Part shown: in pieces, positions 57,801 through 60,110 of the stretch
Numbering within the stretch: the first letter of the stretch is position 1
Layout of the letters: every line of letters starts with the position of its first letter
Notes under the pieces: generated by a model
What the model was told of the DNA's origin: nothing
The model's input: the letters and a program-made list of their open reading frames with translations, nothing else
Databases searched by the model: none
NCBI GenBank assembly: GCA_032433765.1
Contig: JAVIAB010000092.1
Coordinates: forward strand, 60,903,126-60,967,125
Source of the DNA: Megaustenia siamemsis
Lineage: Eukaryota > Mollusca > Gastropoda > Stylommatophora > Ariophantidae
DNA: 64,000 nt
Direction of reading: 5' to 3'
Program-made: the position numbers and the translations under genes

Positions 57801-59716
57801 AACCATCCCTTCTATTATTGTTCTTTCCACCCCGTTGTGTTTTTTGACGCGGTCATTATATTTTAAATAGGTAATCTGCATGTAAAAATTACCAATAATT
57901 ACGAGTTTTCTCAGTATTTATATATTGTTCAAAATGGATATATTTTGTGCAGGATGACATGCCCAATTGAGCTGATCCAATATCTGCCGATGAACCCGAT
58001 CACGGCTCGTACCTTTCTCACTTTATTTTGTCACCAGAATGCTAATGATTAGGCTTCATGCCATATACGTCGGAGTTAGGAAGAAACAATTTAAAGTTGT
58101 AAACACGAGAGATTCATCCGAAGGTGCATCGAAATCACACCGAGGCGAAGAGAGCGCCTGTGAACTCATCCAGTAGTCTGGTTATCCTAACAGGGGGAGG
58201 GGTGAGAATCACTAATGTGGTCTACATAAAGGTCGTATAGTTGGGGATACTTGTACCAGTCTCAGCAGCACTTCCATCGTCAACACCTTCAGATGGAGCA
58301 CTATGGATGTGATGTCATAAGTTCTGAACATCATCAATCTTCCTGACATTCCATTTCACAAGCTTCCTCTCACTGTTGATCACTACATGCATATTAATAA
58401 ATTATGTTTTATATTTTTTTTTCATTTCATTTTTGTTTAACTATTGTATTGTATATAATCTTTAATTATTTATTCATCATTAATTTAATGTATTGTCTTT
58501 CATTTGGCAGTTACACTAATCTCATACGTTTTTCATTGAAGTCATAAGTAAATCCAATAACGGTTGACATGGGAAAGACTTAAATCCGTAGCTATAACGG
58601 GAATAAATCTAGTTTTTATATGAAAAGTGTTCCTTATGTTATGGAGGATCAGATGTAATCCGTTGTCGATATTAGTTATTGAATCCCATAAACCTTTAAC
58701 CCGAACCACCCCTCTCATGACGAACACTGCAAATATCTTAATTTTGCTGCTGCTGCTGCAGAATGAATAAGGTAAATCAATGGTGTAATGTTTCAACTCT
58801 TTTCATATATGAACATTAAAATGCAGTATCTTTTCATATTTTCTCAAACATCACTACCTATTACAGTTAAATTAGGTTCATTTGAGTTTAATACAGCGGA
58901 GAAGTTATATCCTAGACTGTTTAACGTGCCATCTTATACTTTCTTTGCTGTTCAAGAATATGATGTTTGTCCATCTCATATGGAAGAACAAAACTAGATA
59001 TTCTATATCAGCAAAGCATCTGTTCAATAGTTACAGCGTTTGTGGCACATACTGGCTCTAGGTAACGCCGTAGAAAATGTGAAGTAAGTTTTGAGTTAGC
59101 TTTGGGTTGACCCTGCGGTGTCAATCAAAGGTGACTAGCTCGTTTTCCCTAATTGTGGATATTTTCCTTAATATAATGTTTTCTTATCAGTCACATTTAT
59201 TTTCTTTTACTGTGGAAAAAAAACCTGTATAATATTAATTAACTCGCTCACTCACATTATTATAAAAACAATTGGTCATACCTACTACCTACCTGCCTAT
59301 TATATAAACAATTGGTCATACCTACTACCTACCTGCCTATTATATAAACAATTGGTCATACCTACTACCTACCTGCCTATTATATAAGCAATTGGTCATA
59401 CCTACTACCTACCTGCCTATTATATAAACAATTGGTCATACCTACTACCTACCTGCCTATTATATAAGCAATTGGTCATACCTACTACCTACCTGCCTAT
59501 TATATAAGCAATTGATCATACCTACTACCTACCTGCCTATTATATAAACAATTGGTCATGCCTACTACATACCTGCACAGTTTTCTTCGTCACTTTTGTC
59601 GGAGCAATCATTAACACCATCACAAACTTGTTTCAAATATATACAGTTGACATCTTGGCAGTTGAACTCGTAACTATAGCAAGACATAGTGGGAACGCCA
59701 ACGGCAGTCACGGGTT
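9204..59716 (-). CDS. ENaC/ASIC-type sodium channel with N-terminal LDLa modules (15 exons, 5' partial)
   Basis: Exons at 59573-59716, 54260-54376, 49031-49147, 46577-46758, 43495-43717, 39510-39636, 38889-39038, 33465-33571, 28344-28507, 22728-22938, 18211-18289, 16369-16426, 13184-13242, 9861-9939 and 9204-9347 all have AG/GT borders, and their phases chain without conflict (1961 nt, 653 codons plus a partial first codon). Domain order: three LDLa modules; a spacer with two furin-type sites; then hallmarks of the amiloride-sensitive channel family: [44 protein letters not shown] and a [11 protein letters not shown] pore entrance. Trimeric cation channels of this family sit in the plasma membrane with a large extracellular part. 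The first membrane helix and start codon are not seen and are probably beyond 64 kb. Whether it is gated by protons, peptides or something else cannot be read here. Confidence 0.88.
9500..9795 (-). mobile_element. LINE tail relic
   Basis: The minus strand encodes [17 protein letters not shown] and on to YANRYGT, the same C-terminal unit as the LINE at 6.0 kb, truncated on its upstream side. Confidence 0.8.
9861..9939 (-). CDS. Channel exon: palm strand before TM2
   Basis: One base plus 26 codons, phase 2 to 0 (acceptor acattgcag, donor gag then gtaaat). [20 protein letters not shown] matches the strand of the family that ends the extracellular domain, with the (L)xIYFxxLxYExxxQxxAYE pattern just before the second membrane helix. 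It joins directly to the 9.2 kb exon. Confidence 0.93.
10080..10540. other. Intron, nothing recognised
   Basis: AT-rich intron sequence without a coding or repeat signal I can name. Confidence 0.5.
10545..11365 (+). mobile_element. LINE tail relic split by a SINE
   Basis: The plus strand resembles the post-RT region of the 6.0 kb lineage (ITSDxx[31 protein letters not shown]), then its terminal unit. The tail is cut after caccgtggttagag by the SINE at 11068-11296 and resumes as ggttagagaattgtgg to 11365. Confidence 0.8.
11068..11296 (+). mobile_element. tRNA-derived SINE (family A), with TSD
   Basis: The head gatagctcagtggttag followed by gaggtcgggttc resembles pol III A and B boxes of a tRNA. 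The body has a conserved gggaaagtaaagcggcacgg segment and the 3' end a cgccacttggc motif. An 8-bp duplication ggttagag lies on both sides (11060-11067 and 11297-11304), inside a LINE tail. Confidence 0.9.
11421..12090 (+). mobile_element. LINE 3' part, young copy 1
   Basis: The frame 11482-11763 starts in [19 protein letters not shown] and carries on past one stop (11761) to a C-terminal zinc-knuckle-like [10 protein letters not shown](5)-HERSC near 12000-12045. It is nearly identical in DNA to 34090-34605, same orientation. The reverse transcriptase core is missing from this 5'-truncated copy. Confidence 0.88.
12095..12520. other. Intron, nothing recognised
   Basis: No coding or named repeat signal. 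A short TA stretch lies near 12120. Confidence 0.5.
12528..12562. repeat. (CT)n microsatellite
   Basis: About 16 CT units, directly followed by the LINE fragment at 12563. Confidence 0.9.
12563..12750 (-). mobile_element. LINE reverse-transcriptase fragment, different lineage
   Basis: The minus strand reads [20 protein letters not shown], matching the GxxQGxPLSPxLFN motif of non-LTR reverse transcriptases, with a decayed YxDDV-like SYSEDVLC downstream. It differs from the other LINEs in this window. Confidence 0.65.
12764..12992 (+). mobile_element. tRNA-derived SINE (family A)
   Basis: Complete head (gatagctcagtggttag), B box (gaggtcaggttcgatcc), body and most of the tail. Flanking duplications are not obvious. 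Confidence 0.85.
13184..13242 (-). CDS. Channel exon: thumb/palm junction
   Basis: 19 codons plus two bases, phase 0 to 2 (acceptor cattttcag, donor gagac then gtgagt). [19 protein letters not shown] fits the family segment after the WPS motif, with an N-glycosylation sequon (NIT). It links the 16.4 kb and 9.9 kb exons in phase. Confidence 0.9.
13340..13610 (-). mobile_element. LINE tail relic
   Basis: A (cat)n run is followed by minus-strand sequence reading [18 protein letters not shown], a diverged copy of the LINE terminal unit. Confidence 0.55.
14010..14330 (+). mobile_element. LINE tail relic
   Basis: The plus strand has RFGHVSRQ, then [15 protein letters not shown] and a final [11 protein letters not shown], the basic C-terminal end of a non-LTR element like that at 51.8 kb (GRPRRRWID). 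Confidence 0.75.
14666..14924 (-). mobile_element. tRNA-derived SINE (family A), with TSD
   Basis: Full-length minus-strand copy, from the tRNA-like head at 14924 to acgccaagtggcgtat near 14700. A 13-bp duplication atggMtttaaggt (one difference) flanks it at 14653-14665 and 14925-14937. Confidence 0.93.
14940..15535. other. Intron, nothing recognised
   Basis: AT-rich; several chance frames only. Confidence 0.5.
15551..15814 (-). mobile_element. tRNA-derived SINE (family A), with TSD
   Basis: Full-length minus copy flanked by a perfect 14-bp duplication ttatttttgctaat (15537-15550 and 15815-15828). Confidence 0.95.
16369..16426 (-). CDS. Channel micro-exon with the WPS motif
   Basis: 58 nt: one base plus 19 codons, phase 2 to 0. 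The acceptor is ctctctactcacag and the donor aaa then gtaaat. [19 protein letters not shown] carries the Y-x-x-x-x-S...WPS signature that follows the CPxPC motif in ENaC/ASIC channels. It was found by searching the minus strand between the 18.2 and 13.2 kb exons for the missing phase 2-to-0 piece, and it fits both neighbours. Confidence 0.92.
16435..17545. other. Intron, nothing certain
   Basis: Near 17220-17440 there is a less AT-rich patch with acggctt-like and cgaacaccgtacgccgg strings, probably an old repeat. No exon fits here. Confidence 0.4.
17551..17812 (-). mobile_element. tRNA-derived SINE (family A), with TSD
   Basis: Full-length minus copy with a 13-bp duplication catttatattgat at 17538-17550 and 17813-17825. 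Confidence 0.94.
17830..18205. other. Intron, nothing recognised
   Basis: No coding or repeat signal seen. Confidence 0.5.
18211..18289 (-). CDS. Channel exon: CPxPC wrist segment
   Basis: Two bases, 25 codons, two bases; phase 1 to 2 (acceptor tatattttcag, donor gcac then gtgagt). [20 protein letters not shown] then CPVPC: the cysteine spacing C-x(15)-C-x(3)-C-x(3)-C is that of the thumb domain, which is held by disulphides in this family. Confidence 0.92.
18300..18955. other. Intron with short local repeat
   Basis: Around 18690-18745 an 11- to 24-base unit (aaatcgYttttRttaaatcgcttt) is repeated two to three times. Otherwise nothing recognised. Confidence 0.5.
18973..19210 (-). mobile_element. 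tRNA-derived SINE (family A), with TSD
   Basis: Minus copy with an internal deletion of about 25 bases between the gattttt-ggg and ccgctttatt segments. The duplication ctgaaatggaRagta (15 bp, one difference) flanks it at 18958-18972 and 19211-19225. Confidence 0.93.
19650..20085 (-). repeat. Interspersed repeat family C
   Basis: About 430 bases, less AT-rich than the surroundings, recur at 48100-48515 in the same orientation; parts recur inverted at 42960-43225 and 59895-60490. Shared landmarks include gtgcacaccgtgagctg, tttcgcYttatgtcYttt and catgggcggttgagcaat. Type unknown; no frame is conserved. Confidence 0.8.
20090..21330. other. Intron, nothing recognised
   Basis: AT-rich, no supported feature. 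Confidence 0.5.
21335..22600 (+). mobile_element. LINE relic: endonuclease and linker
   Basis: The broken plus-strand frames read KVATINIG, then [25 protein letters not shown] (W/N...RNQIDF endonuclease motif) and [16 protein letters not shown], the usual linker before the RT. Many stops. Same lineage as 52.1-53.4 kb. Confidence 0.8.
22728..22938 (-). CDS. Channel exon: cysteine-rich extracellular core
   Basis: 70 codons plus one base, phase 0 to 1 (acceptor gcatcaatttcag, donor ctcg then gtaagt). After ITFSRL comes PPPHGSCGD, then [12 protein letters not shown] and [12 protein letters not shown], ending LCNLTDL. The PPPxGxC and CxxxCxxxxxxxxCGC patterns are diagnostic for the ENaC/ASIC/FaNaC superfamily. 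One N-glycosylation sequon (NLT) is seen. Confidence 0.95.
23026..23364 (+). mobile_element. tRNA-like SINE (family B)
   Basis: The head ctcgatagcctagttggg and box cccatgttcgattccc look tRNA-derived. The body (gaaggtgagg, cgcctcgcatcgtgagtttc) and tail (caagtctcgtactttacctt) match the copy at 28728-29052. Confidence 0.85.
23370..23735. other. Intron, nothing recognised
   Basis: No supported feature. Confidence 0.5.
23740..24505 (+). pseudogene. Tc1/mariner transposase relic
   Basis: Many-times-broken plus-strand frames still read like a Tc1 transposase: SVMFWERH (SVMVWG region), then [16 protein letters not shown] and, after a stop, [21 protein letters not shown], the usual SPDLNPIEhlWDELxRR end. 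Terminal inverted repeats were not found. Confidence 0.78.
24545..24990 (-). mobile_element. LINE tail relic
   Basis: The minus strand encodes [39 protein letters not shown] and a terminal [19 protein letters not shown]. It is the same tail unit as at 6.0 and 27.7 kb. Confidence 0.82.
24999..25050. repeat. (TA)n microsatellite
   Basis: About 23 TA units directly left of the LINE fragment at 25051. Confidence 0.95.
25051..25197 (+). mobile_element. LINE 3' end between two (TA)n tracts
   Basis: About 147 bases read, with gaps, as a LINE C-terminus rich in E, K and W ([19 protein letters not shown], then CSTGS). It is flanked by (TA)n on both sides. Confidence 0.65.
25198..25260. repeat. (TA)n microsatellite
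   Basis: About 30 TA units. Confidence 0.95.
25320..25960 (-). mobile_element. LINE relic, post-RT region
   Basis: The minus strand reads [20 protein letters not shown], then [21 protein letters not shown] and [10 protein letters not shown], the segment after the FADD box of a non-LTR RT. The 25.33-25.43 part resembles the insert at 60.1 kb. Confidence 0.8.
26270..26335 (+). repeat. Short interspersed repeat end with TAGA tail
   Basis: Plus-strand copy of the block at 8060-8125 ending in (TAGA)n. Confidence 0.55.
26336..27445 (+). mobile_element. LINE relic: RT palm to C-terminus
   Basis: The plus strand reads [17 protein letters not shown] (RT motif 1), a broken YTKxFD, then a SINE-tail scrap at 26630-26671, then [26 protein letters not shown] and the tail ([17 protein letters not shown]). 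Several frameshifts. Confidence 0.82.
27640..27960 (+). mobile_element. LINE tail relic
   Basis: The frame 27741-27941 reads [20 protein letters not shown] and ends ITYASKYGT, the terminal unit of the 6.0 kb lineage and one of its best preserved copies here. Confidence 0.85.
27965..28340. other. Intron, nothing recognised
   Basis: No supported feature. Confidence 0.5.
28344..28507 (-). CDS. Channel exon: beta-ball/palm with FPEDEG motif
   Basis: Two bases plus 54 codons, phase 1 to 0 (acceptor ttttcactag, donor aaacag then gttaat). [13 protein letters not shown], then [20 protein letters not shown] and [12 protein letters not shown]: the GLxLxLxxxxxxY, GARVxxHxxG and PFPEDEG patterns identify the ENaC/ASIC extracellular domain. 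Confidence 0.95.
28639..28721 (+). tRNA. tRNA-Ser(GCT)-like sequence, possibly a pseudogene
   Basis: The 83 bases have a type II tRNA layout: acceptor arm GACGAGG with CCTCGTT (one G-T pair), D arm ggccgagtggttaaggc, anticodon arm TGGA-ctGCTaa-TCCA giving GCT (serine AGY), a long variable arm and TTCGAAT. The T stem has two mismatches (T opposite C and T opposite T), so it may be a decayed copy. It lies in the channel intron, on the opposite strand, right before a tRNA-like SINE. Confidence 0.65.
28728..29052 (+). mobile_element. tRNA-like SINE (family B)
   Basis: Second copy of the family at 23026-23364, with the same head (gtagcctagtttgg), body (cgcctcgcatcgtgagtttc) and tail. Confidence 0.85.
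29192..29305 (-). repeat. Inverted repeat arm 1
   Basis: Its reverse complement (tttctcgtggccaggcgctg and preceding bases) resembles 29455-29550 (tttctcgtggcaaggcgatg). Imperfect arms of about 100 bp enclose some 150 bp. Confidence 0.6.
29455..29550 (+). repeat. Inverted repeat arm 2
   Basis: Partner of 29192-29305; lies about 100 bp before the Polinton gene promoter. Confidence 0.6.
29649..29658 (+). promoter_or_regulatory. TATA box of the Polinton basic-protein gene
   Basis: tatataaaat lies about 50 bases before the ATG at 29702. Similar boxes stand at 32511 and 63148, next to the other Polinton pieces. Confidence 0.55.
29702..30115 (+). CDS. Polinton small basic protein, virion-associated by context
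   Basis: Intact 137-codon frame. Residues 1-60 are neutral. A middle part (about 57-95) holds [20 protein letters not shown], a likely amphipathic helix. The C-terminal 30 residues are rich in R and K ([18 protein letters not shown]), as in DNA-binding core proteins. It directly precedes the capsid-type gene, as small basic genes often do in Polintons and adintovirus-like elements. The role is inferred from position and charge; I cannot name a family. A 17-bp hairpin (29987-30029) lies in its coding sequence. Confidence 0.55.
   Translation: MSTFTAISFHPDRSGIVIAPLFRGVRVLNRNRTTVFQIYDKHHYVPLTRFTLKTGVKVLLREVLGTGLQIALAGRNVGEAFKERAEAGQRLIHGAVNHLTGNNQSGSGLRRLSRKRVVKTAPLGKPVMKRIKPAARQ
29987..30029 (+). 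repeat. Strong hairpin inside the basic-protein gene
   Basis: Arms gtaaaccac-ctgactgg and ccagtcag-gtggtttac pair over 17 bp around the loop caacaa, with a GAA bulge in the 3' arm. Confidence 0.85.
30187..31488 (+). pseudogene. Polinton capsid-type gene, broken
   Basis: The first 118 codons are open ([15 protein letters not shown] start; motifs [28 protein letters not shown] and TPSENTYP). This is the conserved start of the widespread F54H12.2-like Maverick protein, thought to be a capsid protein. A stop at 30541 and several frameshifts follow. Recognisable stretches continue at 30720-30850 ([16 protein letters not shown]), 31028-31240 ([15 protein letters not shown]) and 31159-31488 ([20 protein letters not shown] to a natural-looking C-terminus LTVYAV). 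Length and order fit one gene of about 430 codons, now non-functional. Confidence 0.72.
31560..31960 (+). pseudogene. Adenain-like cysteine protease relic
   Basis: A short stretch reads [19 protein letters not shown], then a stop where the family has tryptophan, then [11 protein letters not shown]. The D-x(n)-PGxHW-hydrophobic pattern around the catalytic histidine is that of the Ulp1/adenain proteases of Polintons. Downstream frames are broken and the catalytic cysteine region is not clear. Confidence 0.6.
32019..32240 (+). CDS. Hypothetical 73-codon frame in the Polinton block
   Basis: [10 protein letters not shown] start, basic end ([16 protein letters not shown]). Not recognised. The last residues resemble the end of the basic protein at 29702-30115 (KPAARQ against NPAAGQ), which could mean a decayed duplicate or chance. 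Confidence 0.3.
   Translation: MNLDAPVDQNSIDSPITYSLFDQGFVKMDGGCILNASQPSYASVFVRHLTQTDSSSKARKPTRLKLLNPAAGQ
32342..32385 (+). terminator. Poly(A)-signal-like cluster
   Basis: Two AATAAA-type hexamers (attaaataaat and ataaataaagc) follow the virion-gene block. Confidence 0.4.
32511..32737 (+). other. TATA box and 44-codon frame
   Basis: ctatataaac at 32511 is followed by a small frame at 32603-32737 with a basic end (SKLIKKKR). It may be one more remnant of the Polinton; unproven. Confidence 0.25.
32894..33092 (+). mobile_element. tRNA-derived SINE (family A), internally deleted
   Basis: The head gagctcagtggttagtgaac jumps directly to cccggattttttatgggaaag, so the B box is lost. The rest and the tail are present. 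Confidence 0.85.
33465..33571 (-). CDS. Channel exon: GNCYTFN motif
   Basis: One base, 35 codons, one base; phase 2 to 1 (acceptor tttttttctacag, donor tatg then gtacat). [20 protein letters not shown] is the family signature (x-YGNCYTFN). It continues with TTRFPGPEY, leading into the GLxLxL of the next exon. Sequons NFT and NSS are seen. The exon lies between a Polinton relic and a (TA)n-rich LINE. Confidence 0.94.
33608..33646. repeat. (TA)n microsatellite
   Basis: About 18 TA units, 37 bases upstream (in gene sense) of the acceptor at 33571. Confidence 0.93.
33705..33780. repeat. (TA)n-rich tracts
   Basis: Two runs of TA (33706-33731 and 33742-33780) immediately before the LINE copy at 33781. 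Confidence 0.93.
33781..34620 (+). mobile_element. LINE 3' part, young copy 2 (open frame)
   Basis: One uninterrupted frame (33702-34628 including the TA tract) starts at the [14 protein letters not shown] catalytic box of a non-LTR reverse transcriptase. It continues through [19 protein letters not shown] and [19 protein letters not shown] to a basic [15 protein letters not shown] and a W-rich end. It is 5'-truncated inside the RT and also lacks the zinc-knuckle end kept by copy 1 at 11.4-12.1 kb. The open frame and near identity to copy 1 suggest recent insertion. Confidence 0.9.
34640..36070 (-). mobile_element. LINE relic: reverse transcriptase
   Basis: The minus strand reads [17 protein letters not shown] motif 1 near 35800, [17 protein letters not shown] (motif A region), [12 protein letters not shown], then post-RT sequence down to 34650. 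Much decayed. Confidence 0.75.
36080..36455. other. Intron, nothing certain
   Basis: Possible further LINE sequence, not identifiable. Confidence 0.4.
36460..37450 (-). mobile_element. LINE relic with internal minisatellite
   Basis: The minus strand resembles post-RT sequence (an [13 protein letters not shown] stretch, as in the ILPARGEINxEKT segment after the FADD box). The tandem array at 37006-37413 expands exactly this part. Confidence 0.55.
37006..37413. repeat. 41-bp minisatellite, about 10 copies
   Basis: The unit contains ttggttgatctcagctcc and tgatctgctactctcat; copies differ by a few bases. Confidence 0.93.
37455..38110. other. Intron, nothing recognised
   Basis: No supported feature. 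Confidence 0.5.
38115..38325 (+). mobile_element. Very diverged SINE, related to family A
   Basis: Shares tttttctgggaagtaaag, taccgac/tactgac, and ctaacaccatattt landmarks with family A but the head is different. Confidence 0.5.
38464..38560. repeat. 33-bp tandem repeat, about 3 copies
   Basis: The unit begins ggcaatttatttacttataa. Being a multiple of three it keeps a chance frame open (38407-38640), which I do not consider a gene. Confidence 0.9.
38889..39038 (-). CDS. Channel exon: start of the ASC extracellular domain
   Basis: One base, 49 codons, two bases; phase 2 to 2 (acceptor cattaatttcag, donor ccgac then gtatga). It reads [22 protein letters not shown], then [17 protein letters not shown]. 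The hydrophobic-x-x-C-x-F-x-G-x-x-C pattern marks the first disulphide region of ENaC/ASIC proteins. One sequon (NSS). Confidence 0.93.
39040..39505. other. Intron, nothing recognised
   Basis: Short intron, AT-rich. Confidence 0.6.
39510..39636 (-). CDS. Channel exon: second furin site, S/T/P-rich
   Basis: Two bases, 41 codons, two bases; phase 1 to 2 (acceptor aatttctttag, donor caaag then gtacgt). It begins [22 protein letters not shown] is a furin-type cleavage sequence, followed by a Ser/Thr/Pro-rich stretch likely to be O-glycosylated, then NKT and NGS sequons. No membrane segment. Confidence 0.85.
39788..39838. repeat. (TA)n microsatellite
   Basis: About 25 TA units. Confidence 0.95.
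40020..41020 (-). mobile_element. LINE relic with internal minisatellite
   Basis: Patches such as cctattcttaattctaattctgatgttct resemble the LINE at 35.05 kb (gctattcttagttttggttctgat). The rest is too decayed to read. Confidence 0.5.
40449..40745. repeat. 23-bp minisatellite, about 13 copies
   Basis: Unit ctttgatctaaagttaaaa plus agtt. Early copies have gaagt or caagt, later ones aaagt, giving a clear gradient of variants. Confidence 0.94.
41232..41462 (+). mobile_element. tRNA-derived SINE (family A), 5'-truncated
   Basis: Starts at the aaggacaaaaggtagggttc B-box part; the A box is lost. Body and tail present. Confidence 0.85.
41465..42085. other. Intron, nothing recognised
   Basis: No supported feature. 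Confidence 0.5.
42090..42960 (-). mobile_element. LINE relic, post-RT region and tail
   Basis: The minus strand reads [41 protein letters not shown], then the terminal unit with a short gap near 42280. Same lineage as 6.0 kb, in two overlapping frames. Confidence 0.85.
42962..43225 (+). repeat. Interspersed repeat family C, partial
   Basis: Inverted relative to 19650-20085; carries attgctcaaccgcccgtgcc-like and aaggcgaaaccgcgcagaaa landmarks. Confidence 0.8.
43495..43717 (-). CDS. Channel exon: spacer between furin sites
   Basis: 74 codons plus one base, phase 0 to 1 (acceptor ggcaaaag, donor acaaag then gtagag). The sequence is hydrophilic and acidic without cysteines (for example [13 protein letters not shown], and [16 protein letters not shown] at the end). 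No domain is recognised. It belongs to the gene because the frame stays open across it and both phases fit the neighbours. The acceptor's pyrimidine tract is weak, so the start is less certain than the end. Confidence 0.7.
43720..44540. other. Intron, nothing recognised
   Basis: No supported feature. Confidence 0.5.
44549..45200 (+). mobile_element. Possible hAT-like transposon piece
   Basis: Begins ggcgtttcccaaagttggcg, similar to the cAGxGGTTCCCAAA ends of hAT elements, with a patch richer in G and C. A 70-bp unit (aatcggaaattcacaatttt and on to caccacaaac) is duplicated in tandem at 44813-44955. No transposase domain is readable. Confidence 0.35.
45205..46190. other. Intron, nothing recognised
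   Basis: No supported feature. Confidence 0.5.
46215..46590 (-). repeat. 54-bp tandem array containing the exon's splice donor
   Basis: Seven monomers of 54 bp alternate between type A (gacttaccttagagctYcag) and type B (gacttactgaagagctccac), making 108-bp dimers. The last A monomer runs into the channel exon at 46577. Read in gene sense, every A unit has ctaag-gtaagt and every B unit tca-gtaagt, both donor-like. Confidence 0.93.
46577..46758 (-). CDS. Channel exon: first furin site, mucin-like spacer
   Basis: Two bases plus 60 codons, phase 1 to 0 (acceptor catcaatag, donor tctaag then gtaagt). It starts [13 protein letters not shown], then [16 protein letters not shown] (Ser/Thr/Pro-rich), then [15 protein letters not shown] is a furin-type site. 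It ends NFWSSK. It follows the third LDLa module in phase. The donor is the first of a ladder of donor-like sites in the adjoining 54-bp array. Confidence 0.82.
46765..47440. other. Intron, nothing recognised
   Basis: No supported feature. Confidence 0.5.
47450..48045. repeat. CpG-rich unclassified block
   Basis: About 600 bases with many CG dinucleotides (gatcgctgcag, gtacgccggtaac, gaccggccgtacgc), unlike the AT-rich intron around it. The start aacttccgtttcccaagatagcgg resembles the start of family C (acttccggtcaatatggcgg), so it may be a related repeat. No conserved frame. Confidence 0.45.
48095..48515 (-). repeat. Interspersed repeat family C
   Basis: Second long copy; matches 19650-20085 over nearly the whole length. 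Confidence 0.82.
48520..49025. other. Intron, nothing recognised
   Basis: No supported feature. Confidence 0.5.
49031..49147 (-). CDS. Channel exon: LDLa module 3
   Basis: Two bases, 38 codons, one base; phase 1 to 1 (acceptor tttctggcag, donor gcac then gtaagt). All six LDLa cysteines are present in the order [13 protein letters not shown]. The calcium-binding part reads [16 protein letters not shown], with the acidic residues of the CxGxxDCxDxxDE consensus. A single symmetric 1-1 exon per module is typical of LDLa shuffling. Confidence 0.92.
49160..49595. other. Intron, nothing recognised
   Basis: No supported feature. Confidence 0.5.
49600..50620 (-). mobile_element. LINE relic: reverse transcriptase
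   Basis: The minus strand contains a [13 protein letters not shown] stretch (VRQGCxLSPxLF motif) near 49830 and broken RT fragments upstream to 50600. Decayed. Confidence 0.65.
50640..51845 (+). mobile_element. LINE RT and C-terminus, two frameshifts
   Basis: Plus strand, three frames: 50623-50850 ([30 protein letters not shown]), a shift near 50820, then [18 protein letters not shown] with [14 protein letters not shown] to 51248, a second shift, then 51311-51838 ([35 protein letters not shown], end AQERQMI). RT motifs from 1 to the FADD box are all present, so it was inactivated fairly recently. Confidence 0.9.
52130..53400 (+). mobile_element. LINE relic: endonuclease and linker
   Basis: Plus-strand frames resemble those at 21.3-22.6 kb. 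A patch at 52518-52715 reads [19 protein letters not shown] (MGDFNARLG region), and near 53300 [18 protein letters not shown] resembles the KAxGxDxIPxExxKxxG start of the RT. Confidence 0.75.
53405..54255. other. Intron, nothing recognised
   Basis: No supported feature. Confidence 0.5.
54260..54376 (-). CDS. Channel exon: LDLa module 2
   Basis: Two bases, 38 codons, one base; phase 1 to 1 (acceptor catggcag, donor gaaa then gtaaga-like). [20 protein letters not shown] then [15 protein letters not shown]: six cysteines in LDLa order. The consensus aspartate before the fifth cysteine is glutamine here, and the one two residues after it is serine, so calcium binding may be weaker than in modules 1 and 3. 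Confidence 0.9.
54561..54813 (-). mobile_element. tRNA-derived SINE (family A), old copy
   Basis: Minus copy with many substitutions, directly next to the younger copy at 54827-55071. Confidence 0.8.
54827..55071 (-). mobile_element. tRNA-derived SINE (family A), with TSD
   Basis: Minus copy flanked by the 13-bp duplication cttgtaaaatata (54814-54826 and 55072-55084). Confidence 0.93.
55090..57610. other. Intron, nothing certain
   Basis: About 2.5 kb, AT-rich. Short chance frames only. A degenerate (AGGTAGGTAAGT)-like patch lies near 57410-57485. Confidence 0.5.
57615..57880 (-). mobile_element. LINE tail relic
   Basis: A (CAT)n run is followed by minus-strand sequence with [19 protein letters not shown] content (basic GRP/RR..W.D end of a LINE) and a TACLLMMMM end. 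Confidence 0.55.
57885..59265. other. Intron, nothing recognised
   Basis: No supported feature. Confidence 0.5.
59271..59570 (-). repeat. 40-bp tandem array containing the exon's splice donor
   Basis: Seven and a half copies of attggtcatacctactacct-acctgcctattatataaaca. The last copy runs into the LDLa exon at 59573. In gene sense each unit reads ggcag-gtaggt, a strong 5' splice-site match. Confidence 0.95.
59573..59716 (-). CDS. Channel exon: LDLa module 1
   Basis: Two bases, 47 codons, one base; phase 1 to 1 (acceptor tatatttcaag, donor gcag then gtatgt). [10 protein letters not shown] leads into [19 protein letters not shown] and [16 protein letters not shown], a textbook calcium-binding LDLa end. 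It is the most upstream exon I can identify. Because it starts in phase 1, at least one earlier exon exists. The gene start is not in view. Confidence 0.93.
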
Positions 59717-59894
59717 CTTGAAATATAATGAATAAGACAAAAGACAACATACTTATAAAATAAAGTAACTACGTTTTGTACATCATACTATACATACACA
59801 TTCTCTCTCTTTCTCTCACTATCTTGCGTTTACCCGACGATTAATGAAAAAAAAAATTTCACATTATCAGCCTTACTTAAAATGACGTTTGGTT

Positions 59895-60110
59895 TTTTGG
59901 TTATGGATGGCCCTGGTATCACTGGAAGCTAATTAAAATCCATAATTGCTCGACCGCCCGTGCCAGTGGAATCATCCGAATTACTAACTCATCTCCTAAA
60001 CAAAGAAAGGTAGCTGTAGTCCCCATCGTATCAGTCTCAGTACACGCCAAAAGACATAAGGCGAAACCGCACAGAAAGTGAACACAGCCAACTGTTCCTT
60101 GTCATACGGT
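59895..60110 (+). repeat. Interspersed repeat family C, left part
   Basis: Matches 42962-43190. It stops at gtcatacggt, where another element is inserted, and continues at 60458. Confidence 0.82.
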
